Positions 16,169-23,644 of a stretch of 35,376 bases of DNA are shown here, in pieces. The notes under the pieces are model-generated. The model had not been told where the DNA came from. It was given only the letters and a program-made list of their open reading frames with translations, and did not search any database. This stretch comes from Meiothermus cerbereus DSM 11376. Lineage in GTDB: Bacteria; Deinococcota; Deinococci; Deinococcales; Thermaceae. Position 1 is the first letter of the stretch, and every line of letters starts with the position of its first letter. The DNA lies in the NCBI RefSeq assembly GCF_000620065.1, contig NZ_JHVI01000032.1:1-35376 (forward strand). Direction: 5' to 3'. The position numbers and the translations under genes are program-made.

Positions 16169-16344
16169 GCCCCCCATTGCAATGCACCGTCGTGAACCGG
16201 GTAGAGGGGCTATGGCAGCGAGCTCGTCGGTAAGCTACGCGATGGGAGTTGGTTGACGATTGGGCCACCGATGTCGCACCCGCGGTTTTCTCCAGAACCC
16301 TGTACGCCGAGATCCCCCTCGGATAGGGTTGTACCCTAGTGGTT

Positions 16345-17247
16345 GTGAAGCACCTTCTCTGGTTGATGCTGCTCCTGGCGGCCTGTGTACCTGCCCCACC
16401 CCAGCGCAACCTGCGTCCGGCAGGCAGCCCCGACGTGGTGGTGATGGGCTTCTCGGGGCGCTGCGCTTCGTTGCCGGTGGTGGGCGATGGCTGCAATCCG
16501 CCCTTTGACAACTATGGCTACCTCGACGACCTGGTGTTTCCCCGTAGCAGCACGCCGCGCCAGACGGCCCAGACAGTGGTGGATACCTTTCGTGAGCTGG
16601 GCTACAGCGTAGAGTACTTTGACGTTTCGGCCTTCCTGTATGCCCATACCAGCGGCATCTCGAGGCAGCAGGAAAACGGCTACCTCGAGGCCGAAGGGTA
16701 TCTGCGGCGGATCTACCAATACTGGATTAGGGGCTTCGAGAACCCCACTCGAGTGGTGCTGTTGGCCCATTCCCACGGCACCGTCTGGGCCAGTCTCTTG
16801 GCCTGGAACCACCCCGAGGTACGGTTCGACTACTTTATCTACCTGGACGCCATCTGCAGCTTTTGGGATACGGACAACCTGCGCAATAACCGCATTATTC
16901 AGGGGTATTACGACGTGCGGGGTCTGCGCCGTCCCTTCCCGCTCAACGACGATGAAGGGGGTGGCCCCTGCAAGGTGATTGCGGTACCGGGCCAGAGCGC
17001 CAGGCAAGACCTCAACGATGTGGTTCCCCCCAACGTCCAGGTGGGCCTCGAGGTCGTCAGCCGCAGCCCACTTAACCTGGCTCCGCTCAACTTTATCCAC
17101 GACGACGATCCCGACTACCGGCTCGATGGCAGCCAGACCGGGCTTTTGCGCTTCCAGTCCCGTGAAGACCATAGCGGCGTCACGGCTCGAGGCAGCGACG
17201 CCCTGCAATGGGTGGTGTCCCAGATTCGGGGCCGAGGGGGCTTTTGA
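16345..17247 (+). CDS. Putative lipoprotein with alpha/beta-hydrolase fold
   Basis: From GTG 16345 the product has 300 residues and starts MKHLLWLMLLLAACVPAPP, a lipoprotein signal with Cys14 in an LAAC lipobox. It is therefore probably anchored in a membrane. VVLLAHSHGTVWASLLAWN contains a nucleophile elbow (S143 in HSHGT), as in alpha/beta hydrolases and lipases. Aspartate and histidine partners may lie in YFIYLDAICSF and in LNFIHDDDPDY, but this is a guess. GTG 16339 is an alternative start two codons upstream. A TACCCT box at 16332-16337 ends 7 nt before GTG 16345, with no ribosome binding site, so the message may be leaderless. An inverted repeat TAGGGT-ACCCTA (16324-16338) overlaps the box. 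The substrate is unknown. Confidence 0.6.
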   Translation: MKHLLWLMLLLAACVPAPPQRNLRPAGSPDVVVMGFSGRCASLPVVGDGCNPPFDNYGYLDDLVFPRSSTPRQTAQTVVDTFRELGYSVEYFDVSAFLYAHTSGISRQQENGYLEAEGYLRRIYQYWIRGFENPTRVVLLAHSHGTVWASLLAWNHPEVRFDYFIYLDAICSFWDTDNLRNNRIIQGYYDVRGLRRPFPLNDDEGGGPCKVIAVPGQSARQDLNDVVPPNVQVGLEVVSRSPLNLAPLNFIHDDDPDYRLDGSQTGLLRFQSREDHSGVTARGSDALQWVVSQIRGRGGF

Positions 17248-17293
17248 CCCCGGTTGGGGTCTCGTGTAACCTAAATCCAGCAGGGGATTCAGC

Positions 17294-17968
17294 ATGTCGG
17301 TTGTCGAGCGTATGCAGGCGCAGGTTCGACGGTGGGACGAAACCAACGACCACCGGGCGGTGTTTCTGAGTTGTTATTCCATGATGACCCAGAACATGCT
17401 GGCTGCGCTGGATCAGGGTGCGTTTCAAGACCCAGGCTGGGTAAACCGGCTGCTCCACCACTTCGCCGATTACTACTTTGAGGCGCTCGAGGCCTACGAA
17501 CAAGACCCGCTCACCGCCCCGACGGTGTGGCAGATTGCCCACTACGGCAGCCAGAGCCCCAGCCTGAAAGCCCTGCAAAAACTGCTGCTAGGTTAACGCG
17601 CACATCAACTACGACTTGGTATTTGCCGTAAGCGACCTGCTGCAAGATGAGTGGCTCCTTTTGAGCCCAGGGCAGCGCCAGATGCGTTACGCCGACCACT
17701 GCAAGGTGAACGTGATGATTGCCCAGACCATAGACGCCGTACAGGATCAGGTCATCGAACGCTACGACCCCAAGATGGATCTGGTGGATCGGCTGATGGG
17801 TTCGCTGGACGAGTGGTTGATTTCGCGCCTAATTGCGGGCTGGCGCGACCGGGTCTGGCGCAACGCCCTTGACCGCGGGCAGCCCCCCAGGCCGCGCGTG
17901 CGTTGCTGGCCCAGCAGGTCGAAAAGGCCTGTTTAAAGGTGGCCGATTCGATCCTGCTCCAGCGCTAG
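17294..17968 (+). pseudogene. DUF5995 family gene broken by two frameshifts
   Basis: ATG 17294 follows an AGGGG ribosome binding site and encodes about 100 residues (MSVVERMQAQVRRWDET...), then stops at TAA 17594-17596. The family sequence continues in another frame: GTT AAC GCG CAC ATC at 17592 reads VNAHINYDLVFAV, a hallmark of DUF5995. The break is one extra base or two missing bases near 17591. A second shift lies at the six-C run near 17873-17878: with one more C the frame would read AARALLAQQVEKACLKVADSI and stop at TAG 17966-17968. A 220-residue protein is thus inferred. It lies 46 nt downstream of the hydrolase gene. Decay of the gene or sequencing/assembly error could each explain the two breaks. 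Its function is unknown. Confidence 0.75.
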
Positions 17969-17970
17969 CG

Positions 17971-18246
17971 TTAGCCAGCAAACTTACGGAGCATCGCAGC
18001 AATCTGCGCTGGTTTTTGGCTGTCGCCCTTGGCGATGTCGGTGGCGCAGAGGGTAAGGAATTCCTGCAGAATCAGGGTAGAGGCCGACTCCATGGCTTTC
18101 TTGGTGGCGGTCATCTGGGTCAGCACCTCCTCGCAGGGGCGGCCTTCCTCGACCATTTTTTGTAAGCCCCGCACCTGCCCTTCGATCCGGCGCAGGCGCT
18201 TGAGAATGCCATCCAGGGTTTCACCGTTGAGGTCGGTGGTGTTCAT
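17971..18246 (-). CDS. CsoR/DUF156 family repressor, CstR-like cysteine pair
   Basis: The 91-residue all-helical protein carries the family core GILKRLRRIEGQVRGLQKMVEEGRPCEEVLTQ. Copper-sensing CsoR proteins bind the metal with Cys, His and Cys (or His), in a pattern x-C, +25 His, +29 Cys. Here C38 and C67 are exactly 29 apart, but position 63 is Phe, so the His ligand is lost. Two Cys without His is the pattern of CstR-type persulfide sensors, so sulfur sensing is more likely than copper. Other C/H-poor members sense formaldehyde or nickel. The ATG has TAGACT 8 nt upstream and no ribosome binding site, so it is probably leaderless. It converges on the broken DUF5995 gene with 2 nt between. 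No sulfur or copper gene is next to it. Confidence 0.85.
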   Translation of the reverse strand: MNTTDLNGETLDGILKRLRRIEGQVRGLQKMVEEGRPCEEVLTQMTATKKAMESASTLILQEFLTLCATDIAKGDSQKPAQIAAMLRKFAG

Positions 18247-18254
18247 ATAAACAT

Positions 18255-18260
18255 AGTCTA
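18255..18260 (-). promoter_or_regulatory. Leaderless -10 box of the CsoR-family gene
   Basis: TAGACT on the minus strand ends 8 nt before ATG 18246. No Shine-Dalgarno sequence is present. This spacing puts the transcription start at or next to the A of ATG, a common arrangement in Deinococcus-Thermus. Confidence 0.5.
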
Positions 18261-18321
18261 TCCGGTTTCCTGGGGCCGTGGGTGATTGCCGACATTTTCG
18301 GCCTACTGCACAGCGGCGTCT

Positions 18322-20202
18322 TTAATCGGCCTCCCCCTCGAGGTCCGCAGGTGTGGCCTCGAGGGCCGCCTCGCGCGGGGCCTCGGGATAAAACTTTCGC
18401 AGCCTTCCACCAAATAGCCGAACCAGCCTTTGAAAGCGGGGGTCTTCCAGTAGGCTGGCTTCACTGCCGGGTCTGGCCTCGGCCTCCTCTGGCATATCGT
18501 CGGATGGGGGTGCATCAAACGGCGAGTCTTCGGGGCTCCAGGGCTCCGGTTCGGGGGGCTCCAGGGCTGGGCTGGGCGCTTCCTGGATTGCCTCGGCTGG
18601 AGCGGGCCCGCGAGCGGTAGTGGGGGTGGGTTTATCTTCGGGGGGTAGCGGGGGGTGTGCCGGAGCAGGGGAAGGGACGGACTCGGCGCTGGCCGCCGGG
18701 TTGCTGGTGCGCTCGGGTGCGGTGGGCCTGGAGGGACGGGCCGAGGGCTCATCCGCTAGTTTTTTTTTCCCTCCCAGCCTGAGCTCCACCTGCGGGATGC
18801 CCAGCACCTCCTGCACGGCTTTCTGGATATCGCTCAGATGCTTTTGTGCGCCCTGGTGGTGGAAGCTTTTTTGCTCTGGAAACAGCAAAACCAGCCTGTC
18901 TTCTTCGAAACGGGGCTCGGCTTCGCGCACAAAAGCCCGGATGGTGGTCTTTAGCGCCCCCATGACCCGCCGCCACTCCGAGGCCAGGTCGGCCACGCTT
19001 TGCGGGGTGGGACTGGGGGATGCGGGCGCTTCTTCGCGCTCCGGAGGGCGCGCTGTCCGCCCCTCTGGCTTTCTGGGTCTGGGGTCAAACTCGGGGATGG
19101 CCGGGGTGCTGGTTGGGGTGGACGGGGCTGTTGGGGCAGCATGCAGGGCCTGAAAGGCGCTCAGCACGGCCAGCTCGAGCGAGAGGGCATCGGAGCGCTT
19201 CAGGAGGCGCTCCTGGGCCTCGTCCAGCGCGGTCATGGCGGCCACCAGGCGTTCTTCGGGCTGGTTCAGGTGGGGGCCGGTGCCCCCATAGGCGTCAGCC
19301 TGTCCCGAAGGGGATCGTCCAAGCCCCATGCGCCCGTACAGGCCGGCCCGCAGGGCTTCCAGGAGCCCCTGGGCCAGAGTGCGTGCGGCAAACCCCTGGG
19401 CGTAGAGGTGGTGGGCCTGCTCCAGCGCCCGGCGAAGCTGCCCTTGGCCCAGGGCCTCGGCCAGGGCAAACAGGGCTTCCTGGGGGGGCAGCCCCAGGGC
19501 GTCTTCGGTTTGCTTGAGGGTAAGGGGGCCCTCGAGGGTCAGCAGCCGGTCGAGCAGGCTCTCGGCGTCGCGCATGGCCCCGTCGGCCAGTCGGGCCACC
19601 AGCCCAAGGGCAGGAAGTTCGGCCTCGCGGCCCAGACCGGCCAGGATGCGCTGTAGCTTCTCTACAATCTCGGCCTCGGAAAGCCGACGAAAGCGGAAGT
19701 GCTGGGTGCGCGAGAGGATGGTGGGGGGCATCCGCTCGGGTTCGGTGGTGGCGAAGATGAAAATCACGTGCGGGGGGGGTTCCTCGAGCGTCTTCAGCAG
19801 CGCGTTGAAGGCGCTTTTGGACATCATGTGGGCCTCGTCGAGAATCACCACCTTGTGGTTGCCCAGGATGGGGGCCAGCAAGATTCGCTCGCGCAGGTCG
19901 CGCACGTCTTCTACCGAGTTGTTGGAGGCGGCGTCAATTTCCAGCACATCGGGATGACGCCCCTCCCGCACCAAGCGGCAACCTTCGCAAACCCCACAAG
20001 GTTTCGGGTTCTGGCTGCAATTGACGGCCTGGGCAATCAGCCGGGCGCTGCTAGTTTTCCCCACCCCTCTAGGCCCCGAAAACAAATAGGCCTGCGCTAG
20101 CTTGCCCTGCCGGAGTGCATTCATCAGCACTTCTTTGACATGCTCCTGCCCCACCATCTCGTCGAAGGTGGTGGGACGGGCCTGGCGGTAGAGCGCACTC
20201 AC
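18322..20202 (-). CDS. dnaX: DNA polymerase III subunits tau and gamma
   Basis: This is the clamp-loader ATPase of the replicative polymerase. From GTG 20202 it has 626 residues and begins MSALYRQARPTTFDEMVGQ, as Thermus DnaX does; ATG 20223 would add seven residues. Walker A is GPRGVGKTS (43-51), a four-Cys zinc site is C62, C69, C72, C75, Walker B is LDEAH (121-125), and sensor 1 lies in TILSRTQHF. After residue 370 comes a Pro/Ala/Glu-rich linker, then a helical tau part (RRVMGALKTTIRAFVREAEPRF) and another Pro-rich linker. It ends in DPRFQRLVRLFGGRLRKFY. An A9 run at codons 479-481 probably gives the shorter gamma form. The start follows the Y-family polymerase gene by 64 nt on the same strand. 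No ribosome binding site is clear. Confidence 0.95.
   Translation of the reverse strand: MSALYRQARPTTFDEMVGQEHVKEVLMNALRQGKLAQAYLFSGPRGVGKTSSARLIAQAVNCSQNPKPCGVCEGCRLVREGRHPDVLEIDAASNNSVEDVRDLRERILLAPILGNHKVVILDEAHMMSKSAFNALLKTLEEPPPHVIFIFATTEPERMPPTILSRTQHFRFRRLSEAEIVEKLQRILAGLGREAELPALGLVARLADGAMRDAESLLDRLLTLEGPLTLKQTEDALGLPPQEALFALAEALGQGQLRRALEQAHHLYAQGFAARTLAQGLLEALRAGLYGRMGLGRSPSGQADAYGGTGPHLNQPEERLVAAMTALDEAQERLLKRSDALSLELAVLSAFQALHAAPTAPSTPTSTPAIPEFDPRPRKPEGRTARPPEREEAPASPSPTPQSVADLASEWRRVMGALKTTIRAFVREAEPRFEEDRLVLLFPEQKSFHHQGAQKHLSDIQKAVQEVLGIPQVELRLGGKKKLADEPSARPSRPTAPERTSNPAASAESVPSPAPAHPPLPPEDKPTPTTARGPAPAEAIQEAPSPALEPPEPEPWSPEDSPFDAPPSDDMPEEAEARPGSEASLLEDPRFQRLVRLFGGRLRKFYPEAPREAALEATPADLEGEAD
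18760..18768 (-). other. A9 slippage site of dnaX (gamma production)
   Basis: On the coding strand nine A follow GGGAGGG and encode Lys479-Lys481. One added A gives K-T-S-G and then TGA, while one lost A gives Asn and then TAG. Either shift ends translation within a few codons and would yield a gamma protein of about 481-484 residues, against 626 for tau. Thermus dnaX is known to use transcriptional slippage on an A9 run for the same purpose. The GGGAGGG just upstream could also act as an internal Shine-Dalgarno-like stimulator. Confidence 0.8.
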
Positions 20203-20266
20203 GGGTTCTAGCTTAAGGCCCATAGCCCAAAGCGCAAAGCTGGGGGGCAGCCGGGCCGCCAGAATG

Positions 20267-21493
20267 CTAAATATCCGGTAGATCCAGGTCGGGGATGCGG
20301 CTAAAGGCAATGCGGGTCACGGCGCTTTGCTCGGTGCGGTGCATGCCGGCAAAGTAGAGGGCCTGGGGGCCGTATTTGCCGTTGGCCTGGTCCATGGCAC
20401 GAGCTAGCCGTACCAACTTCTGGTCGGACTCAAACAGCGGCCAGCTCAGCTCGAGCTCGGGAATCAGGTGGCCCAGGACAATACCCACCTTGAAGGGGGA
20501 GCCCTCGGGTTTTTGCTGCCAGAGCTGCAGGCTAACCCGCAGGAGGCTCAGGGTGTCCTGGCTGGGCTGGATGCGGCTATGGGCCTCCCAGCTGCGCTTT
20601 TCGGCGCCTTCCAGAAAGCGCACAAACAGGGCTACAGAACCCGCCCAGTAGCCTTCGTGGCGCAGGCGGGCTGCCGCACGATGCACCAGCCGGGTGAGCA
20701 CCGCGCGGGCCCCGGCCTCGCTACGAAATACCGGGGGCAGCACGTGCGAGTGGCTCAGGCTGCGCCGCCGGGTAGGGGCTTCGGGCAGGTCGGCCCCGCG
20801 CAGGCGATGCCACCAGCTAAAGCCGTGAATCTGACTGCCCCAGACCCGCGCCAGCTGCTGCACAGAAAGCCGGTAGAGCTGCTCCACGCTGGTTACACCG
20901 TGCTTGAACAGGCGCTGCTCCATGTTGGGGCCAATGCCCGGCAGATCGCGCAGGTGCAGCGAATAGAGCCGATGGGGCAGGTCGGAGAGCTGCAGCAGGG
21001 TCAGGCCGTCGGGTTTGTGCATCTCGGCGGCCACCTTAGCCAGAAACCGGTTGGGCCCCAGCCCCACCGAACAGCGAAGTTGATCCCCGACGTGCCGGTA
21101 GATGGCCTCTTTGACCTGTTCCCCTAGCTTTCGGGCGTGAGCAGGCTCTTTTTCCCGGCCCATCAGCTTGCAGACCATCTCGTCAATCGAGAGCACCGCC
21201 TCCACTGGCAGTACCGTATCTACTGCCCGCAGAATCTGGTGATGAATGCGGATGTACTCCTTGGGGCGGGCCTCGACGACTTCTAGCTTGGGGCACAACA
21301 GCCGGGCATCCTGTACCTGTGTCCCGGTCTTGATGCCGTAGCGCTTGGCCTCGTAGCTGGCGGCGATGCAGCAGGTGGTCTCGGCCAGCATGGGCACCAC
21401 CGCCACGGGCTTGCCGCGCAGCTCGGGCCGGAGCTGTTGCTCCACCGAGGCAAAATAGGAATTCATGTCCAGGAACAAGTAGTTGATGCCCAT
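20267..21493 (-). CDS. Y-family DNA polymerase (Pol IV-like)
   Basis: The 408-residue translesion polymerase shows the catalytic palm motifs: FLDMNSYFASVEQQ at residues 7-20, with D9 as metal ligand, and VLSIDEMVCKL near residue 101, with the Asp-Glu pair. CSVGLGPNRFLAKVAAEMHKP and a helix-hairpin-helix LRDLPGIGPNMEQRL follow, then a little-finger domain with RRRSLSHSHVLPP. Both acidic sites are intact, so it should be active, unlike ImuB-type proteins. It lacks an obvious C-terminal clamp-binding motif, although the end (IPDLDLPDI) could serve. GGAGG lies 5 nt before ATG 21493. A palindrome at 21539-21552 upstream may control it. The closeness to dnaX suggests co-transcription of repair and replication functions. 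Confidence 0.88.
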   Translation of the reverse strand: MGINYLFLDMNSYFASVEQQLRPELRGKPVAVVPMLAETTCCIAASYEAKRYGIKTGTQVQDARLLCPKLEVVEARPKEYIRIHHQILRAVDTVLPVEAVLSIDEMVCKLMGREKEPAHARKLGEQVKEAIYRHVGDQLRCSVGLGPNRFLAKVAAEMHKPDGLTLLQLSDLPHRLYSLHLRDLPGIGPNMEQRLFKHGVTSVEQLYRLSVQQLARVWGSQIHGFSWWHRLRGADLPEAPTRRRSLSHSHVLPPVFRSEAGARAVLTRLVHRAAARLRHEGYWAGSVALFVRFLEGAEKRSWEAHSRIQPSQDTLSLLRVSLQLWQQKPEGSPFKVGIVLGHLIPELELSWPLFESDQKLVRLARAMDQANGKYGPQALYFAGMHRTEQSAVTRIAFSRIPDLDLPDI

Positions 21494-21538
21494 GCGAGCC
21501 TCCGGGATGGGGGATTATGCTCACCGAACCGATCCAGT

Positions 21539-21552
21539 TAGTATGTATACTA
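21539..21552 (-). promoter_or_regulatory. Palindromic operator candidate upstream of the Y-family polymerase
   Basis: TAGTATGTATACTA has six-base arms in perfect inverted orientation around a two-base centre. It sits in a strikingly A/T-rich stretch (about 21538-21575) in otherwise GC-rich DNA, with a -10-like TATTAT on the minus strand just upstream of it in transcript direction. This placement suits a repressor of the damage-tolerance polymerase. It does not match a LexA or DdrO box that I recognise. Confidence 0.45.
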
Positions 21553-21654
21553 CATAATACATTTATTGCATTTTTGCAAGAGCCAACTATCCGGACACCT
21601 ACTGCGACCTGCTGGTGTGGGAGAGTTGGGGGGTTTGAGCAATGCTCAGGGGGC

Positions 21655-22080
21655 TCAGTCCAGGGGGTCTTTGGCGGTCTCTTTGGTATCGGGGACAAAC
21701 CCCGCAAACACAAATACTTCGTCCCCTTGGTCGCTCAGGTGCAGTTCGGCCAGCCCCTTGCGGACCATCTCGCGCAGGTGGGTGCGGGCCTGTTCGATTT
21801 CCAGCTGGCAGTGCAGCACCACCTCGGCCAGGGTGACCCGGCCCTGCATCTGCTTGGCCAGGGCCAGGATGCGTTGTTCGGATGATGTGGCTAGGTTACG
21901 AGGGTTCTTAGCGCTGGCCAGGCGATAACCCAGCGCCCCCACAATGGCAAAAAACACCGCTATGCCCGCCAGAACCCCAGGCCCCTCTTCGCCTGTGTTG
22001 CCCGAAACCAGGTCGCTGATGGCAGCTACCACAAAAAACCCGCTCATTGCCACGATGAACCATCCCAAAAAGGTTCGCAT
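21655..22080 (-). CDS. Small membrane protein with winged-helix-like C-terminus
   Basis: I do not recognise the family of this 141-residue protein. Residues 1-23 and about 36-54 are hydrophobic and should form two membrane helices. After a short basic linker, residues 65-130 (SSEQRILALAKQMQGRVTLAEVVLHC, then QARTHLREMVRKGLAELHLSD) have the helix pattern and LREMVRKGLAEL recognition-helix-like stretch of small winged-helix domains, followed by a beta hairpin (GDEVFVFAGF). It may be a membrane-tethered DNA- or protein-binding module. TATACT lies 8 nt before the ATG without a ribosome binding site, indicating a leaderless message. It lies upstream of, and on the same strand as, the Y-family polymerase gene, with 161 nt between. 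Confidence 0.6.
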   Translation of the reverse strand: MRTFLGWFIVAMSGFFVVAAISDLVSGNTGEEGPGVLAGIAVFFAIVGALGYRLASAKNPRNLATSSEQRILALAKQMQGRVTLAEVVLHCQLEIEQARTHLREMVRKGLAELHLSDQGDEVFVFAGFVPDTKETAKDPLD

Positions 22081-22088
22081 CTAGTCAC

Positions 22089-22094
22089 AGTATA
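22089..22094 (-). promoter_or_regulatory. Leaderless -10 box of the small membrane protein gene
   Basis: TATACT on the minus strand (five of six consensus matches) ends 8 nt before ATG 22080, with no Shine-Dalgarno sequence. This is the same spacing as for the CsoR-family gene. Confidence 0.55.
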
Positions 22095-22120
22095 GGCATG
22101 GGCAACATGGGCTGTGGTGC

Positions 22121-22155
22121 AAAAAGAAAGAGCCCCCAGAGGAGGGCCCTTTTTT
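22121..22155 (-). terminator. Intrinsic terminator after the SLH-barrel gene
   Basis: A GC-rich stem-loop (AGCCCCCAGAGGAGGGC region, about 22130-22150) is followed on the minus strand by CTTTCTTTTT (22130-22121). It lies 16 nt after the stop of the SLH/beta-barrel gene. A run of six T (22150-22155) on the plus side makes the element look bidirectional. Confidence 0.7.
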
Positions 22156-22170
22156 CCGTAGAGAGCGCGA

Positions 22171-23415
22171 TCAGAAGTTTAGCTTAAAGCCTGCCCGGGC
22201 TCCCAGGCCAACGTTGCCGCCGCTCTCGAAGCGGGGATTGCCTTCCACGAAGAGGCCCAGGGGGCCAAACAGGTTGAGGTCGAGCCCCACCGCGGCGGTG
22301 CCGTAGATGGGGTTGGCCAGGGCCGGCAGGAAGCGGGCCCCCACACCCACATAGGGGCTAATCAACCCACTGCCGAAGTGGCGCATCAGGTAGGCCTCGA
22401 GGCCCAGGGCATTGGTGCTGAGGTTGTAGTCCAGGCCGGCCCGCAGGCCAAAGCCCAGGAACACCTCGCGTACGCCCACCATCCCGCTGATGTTCAGGTT
22501 GCTGCTGTCGAAGATGCCACCAGCCGGCTGAGGGATGATGCCCAGGGCAGCGCCCGCGCCAAAGTAGAGGTTGCGAGTCGGAGGCGCCACGGGTGCCACC
22601 GGTCGTACTTCAGGTTGGGGCTGCGGTTGCGGTTGAGGCTGGGGTTGGGGCGCGGGCTGTTGGGCCTGCTGGCGCAGCTCGTTGACCTGGCCTTGCAAGG
22701 TGGTGACCTGGTTGCTCAGGGCGCGCACCTGCTCTTCCAGGGCGGCTACGCGGGCGGCATCGGGACGGTTGCGAATCTGTTCCTCCAAAGTGGCGATGCG
22801 GCGCTCGAGGGCCACTGCATCCTGCGGGGCGGTAGGGGCGGCGGGGGCCTGGCTCAGGCGCTGAATCTGCTGCTCCAAGACCGCAATACGGGCCTGGAGT
22901 TCGGCTGGGGTGGGCCCCGCCGGTTGGGCCGGGGCCTGAGCCAGTCGCTGGATCTGCTGTTCGAGGGCCGCCAGGCGCTCCTGCAGGGCGGCTACGCGCT
23001 GGCTGGTCTCGATGGCCTGCCTGACCTCGGCCTCGAGCGCGGCCAGCTTACCGGCCTGATCCTGGCTGGTGCGCTCGAGGGCAGCAAAGCGTTGCTGAAG
23101 TTGTTGAAGCTCGGGGGCTACCTCCTGTGCCCCCCGCTCAACGGCCAGACGGCACTCGGGGCGGGCGTTCTCGAGGCGGTTGGTCTGGTAGAGTCGGAAG
23201 AAAATCAGGGCGGCCTGGTAGCGGGTCAGGTTCTGGTTGCCCCGGAAGGTGGCATCGGGGAAACCCTCGATCAGGCCGCACTGCACCGCAAACTCCACGG
23301 CCTGGCGGGCCCAGTGCCCAGCCGGAATATCCCGAAACTGGGTCTGGGCGCTGGCAAATACTCCAAAAAATGTAGCCAGCACAAAACTGATAATGGCTAA
23401 ACGGCTTTTTAGCAT
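22171..23415 (-). CDS. SLH-domain, coiled-coil outer-membrane beta-barrel protein
   Basis: The 414-residue protein has a signal peptide (MLKSRLAIISFVLATFFGVFASA). One S-layer homology domain follows at about 25-75 (FRDIPAGHWARQAVEFAVQCGLIEGFPDATFRGNQNLTRYQAALIF). A long coiled coil extends to about residue 260, with heptads such as LAALEQQIQRLAQAP repeated, then a Pro-Gln repeat linker. The last 115 residues look like a membrane beta-barrel, with GVGARF, AAVGLDLNLF and a C-terminal FKLNF that fits an outer-membrane sorting signal. Deinococcus-Thermus bacteria use such SLH-porin proteins to tie the outer membrane to pyruvylated cell-wall polymer. AGGAGG lies before ATG 23415. A hairpin lies in its leader at 23440-23457. 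It diverges from the NlpC/P60 gene. Confidence 0.85.
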   Translation of the reverse strand: MLKSRLAIISFVLATFFGVFASAQTQFRDIPAGHWARQAVEFAVQCGLIEGFPDATFRGNQNLTRYQAALIFFRLYQTNRLENARPECRLAVERGAQEVAPELQQLQQRFAALERTSQDQAGKLAALEAEVRQAIETSQRVAALQERLAALEQQIQRLAQAPAQPAGPTPAELQARIAVLEQQIQRLSQAPAAPTAPQDAVALERRIATLEEQIRNRPDAARVAALEEQVRALSNQVTTLQGQVNELRQQAQQPAPQPQPQPQPQPQPEVRPVAPVAPPTRNLYFGAGAALGIIPQPAGGIFDSSNLNISGMVGVREVFLGFGLRAGLDYNLSTNALGLEAYLMRHFGSGLISPYVGVGARFLPALANPIYGTAAVGLDLNLFGPLGLFVEGNPRFESGGNVGLGARAGFKLNF

Positions 23416-23439
23416 ACAAACCTCCTTCTGGGCTTTTGA

Positions 23440-23457
23440 AGCCAAGGGTGCTTGGCT
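23440..23457 (-). other. Leader hairpin of the SLH-barrel gene
   Basis: AGCCAAG (23440-23446) and CTTGGCT (23451-23457) form a perfect seven-base-pair stem with a four-base loop, 24 nt upstream of the start codon. A further AGCCAAGG copy lies at 23476-23483. It could regulate translation of this abundant envelope protein. Confidence 0.45.
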
Positions 23458-23644
23458 CCGTTTCCTACGCTACGCAGCCAAGGTGAGGGCTTGCGCTGGC
23501 TGCGCTATAACTGAAATTGGGAACCCTATCACCCATTTCATGATTGGGGCGGCGGATGCAGGTGAAAAATTTGCTGGGGCCGCCTTCCTGCACCGCGCAC
23601 AACAACGACTCCCTGTGTGCGGCTCCGTTCATGAAGGCAAAATG

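Noticed and set aside
16336-17346. Minus-strand frame of 336 codons opposite the lipoprotein hydrolase
   Set aside because: The plus strand has a lipoprotein signal and HSHG elbow. The minus-strand translation has no signal, no recognisable domain and no start signal.
20223-20310. Upstream extension of dnaX to 20310
   Set aside because: The added residues (MPLAASPTWIYRIF...) do not belong to DnaX and overlap the end of the Y-family polymerase gene. The family start is at SALYRQARP.
22378-23400. Plus-strand frame of 340 codons opposite the SLH-barrel gene
   Set aside because: It is antisense to a protein with signal peptide, SLH domain, coiled coil and barrel; its Leu/Gly-rich repeats mirror the coiled coil.
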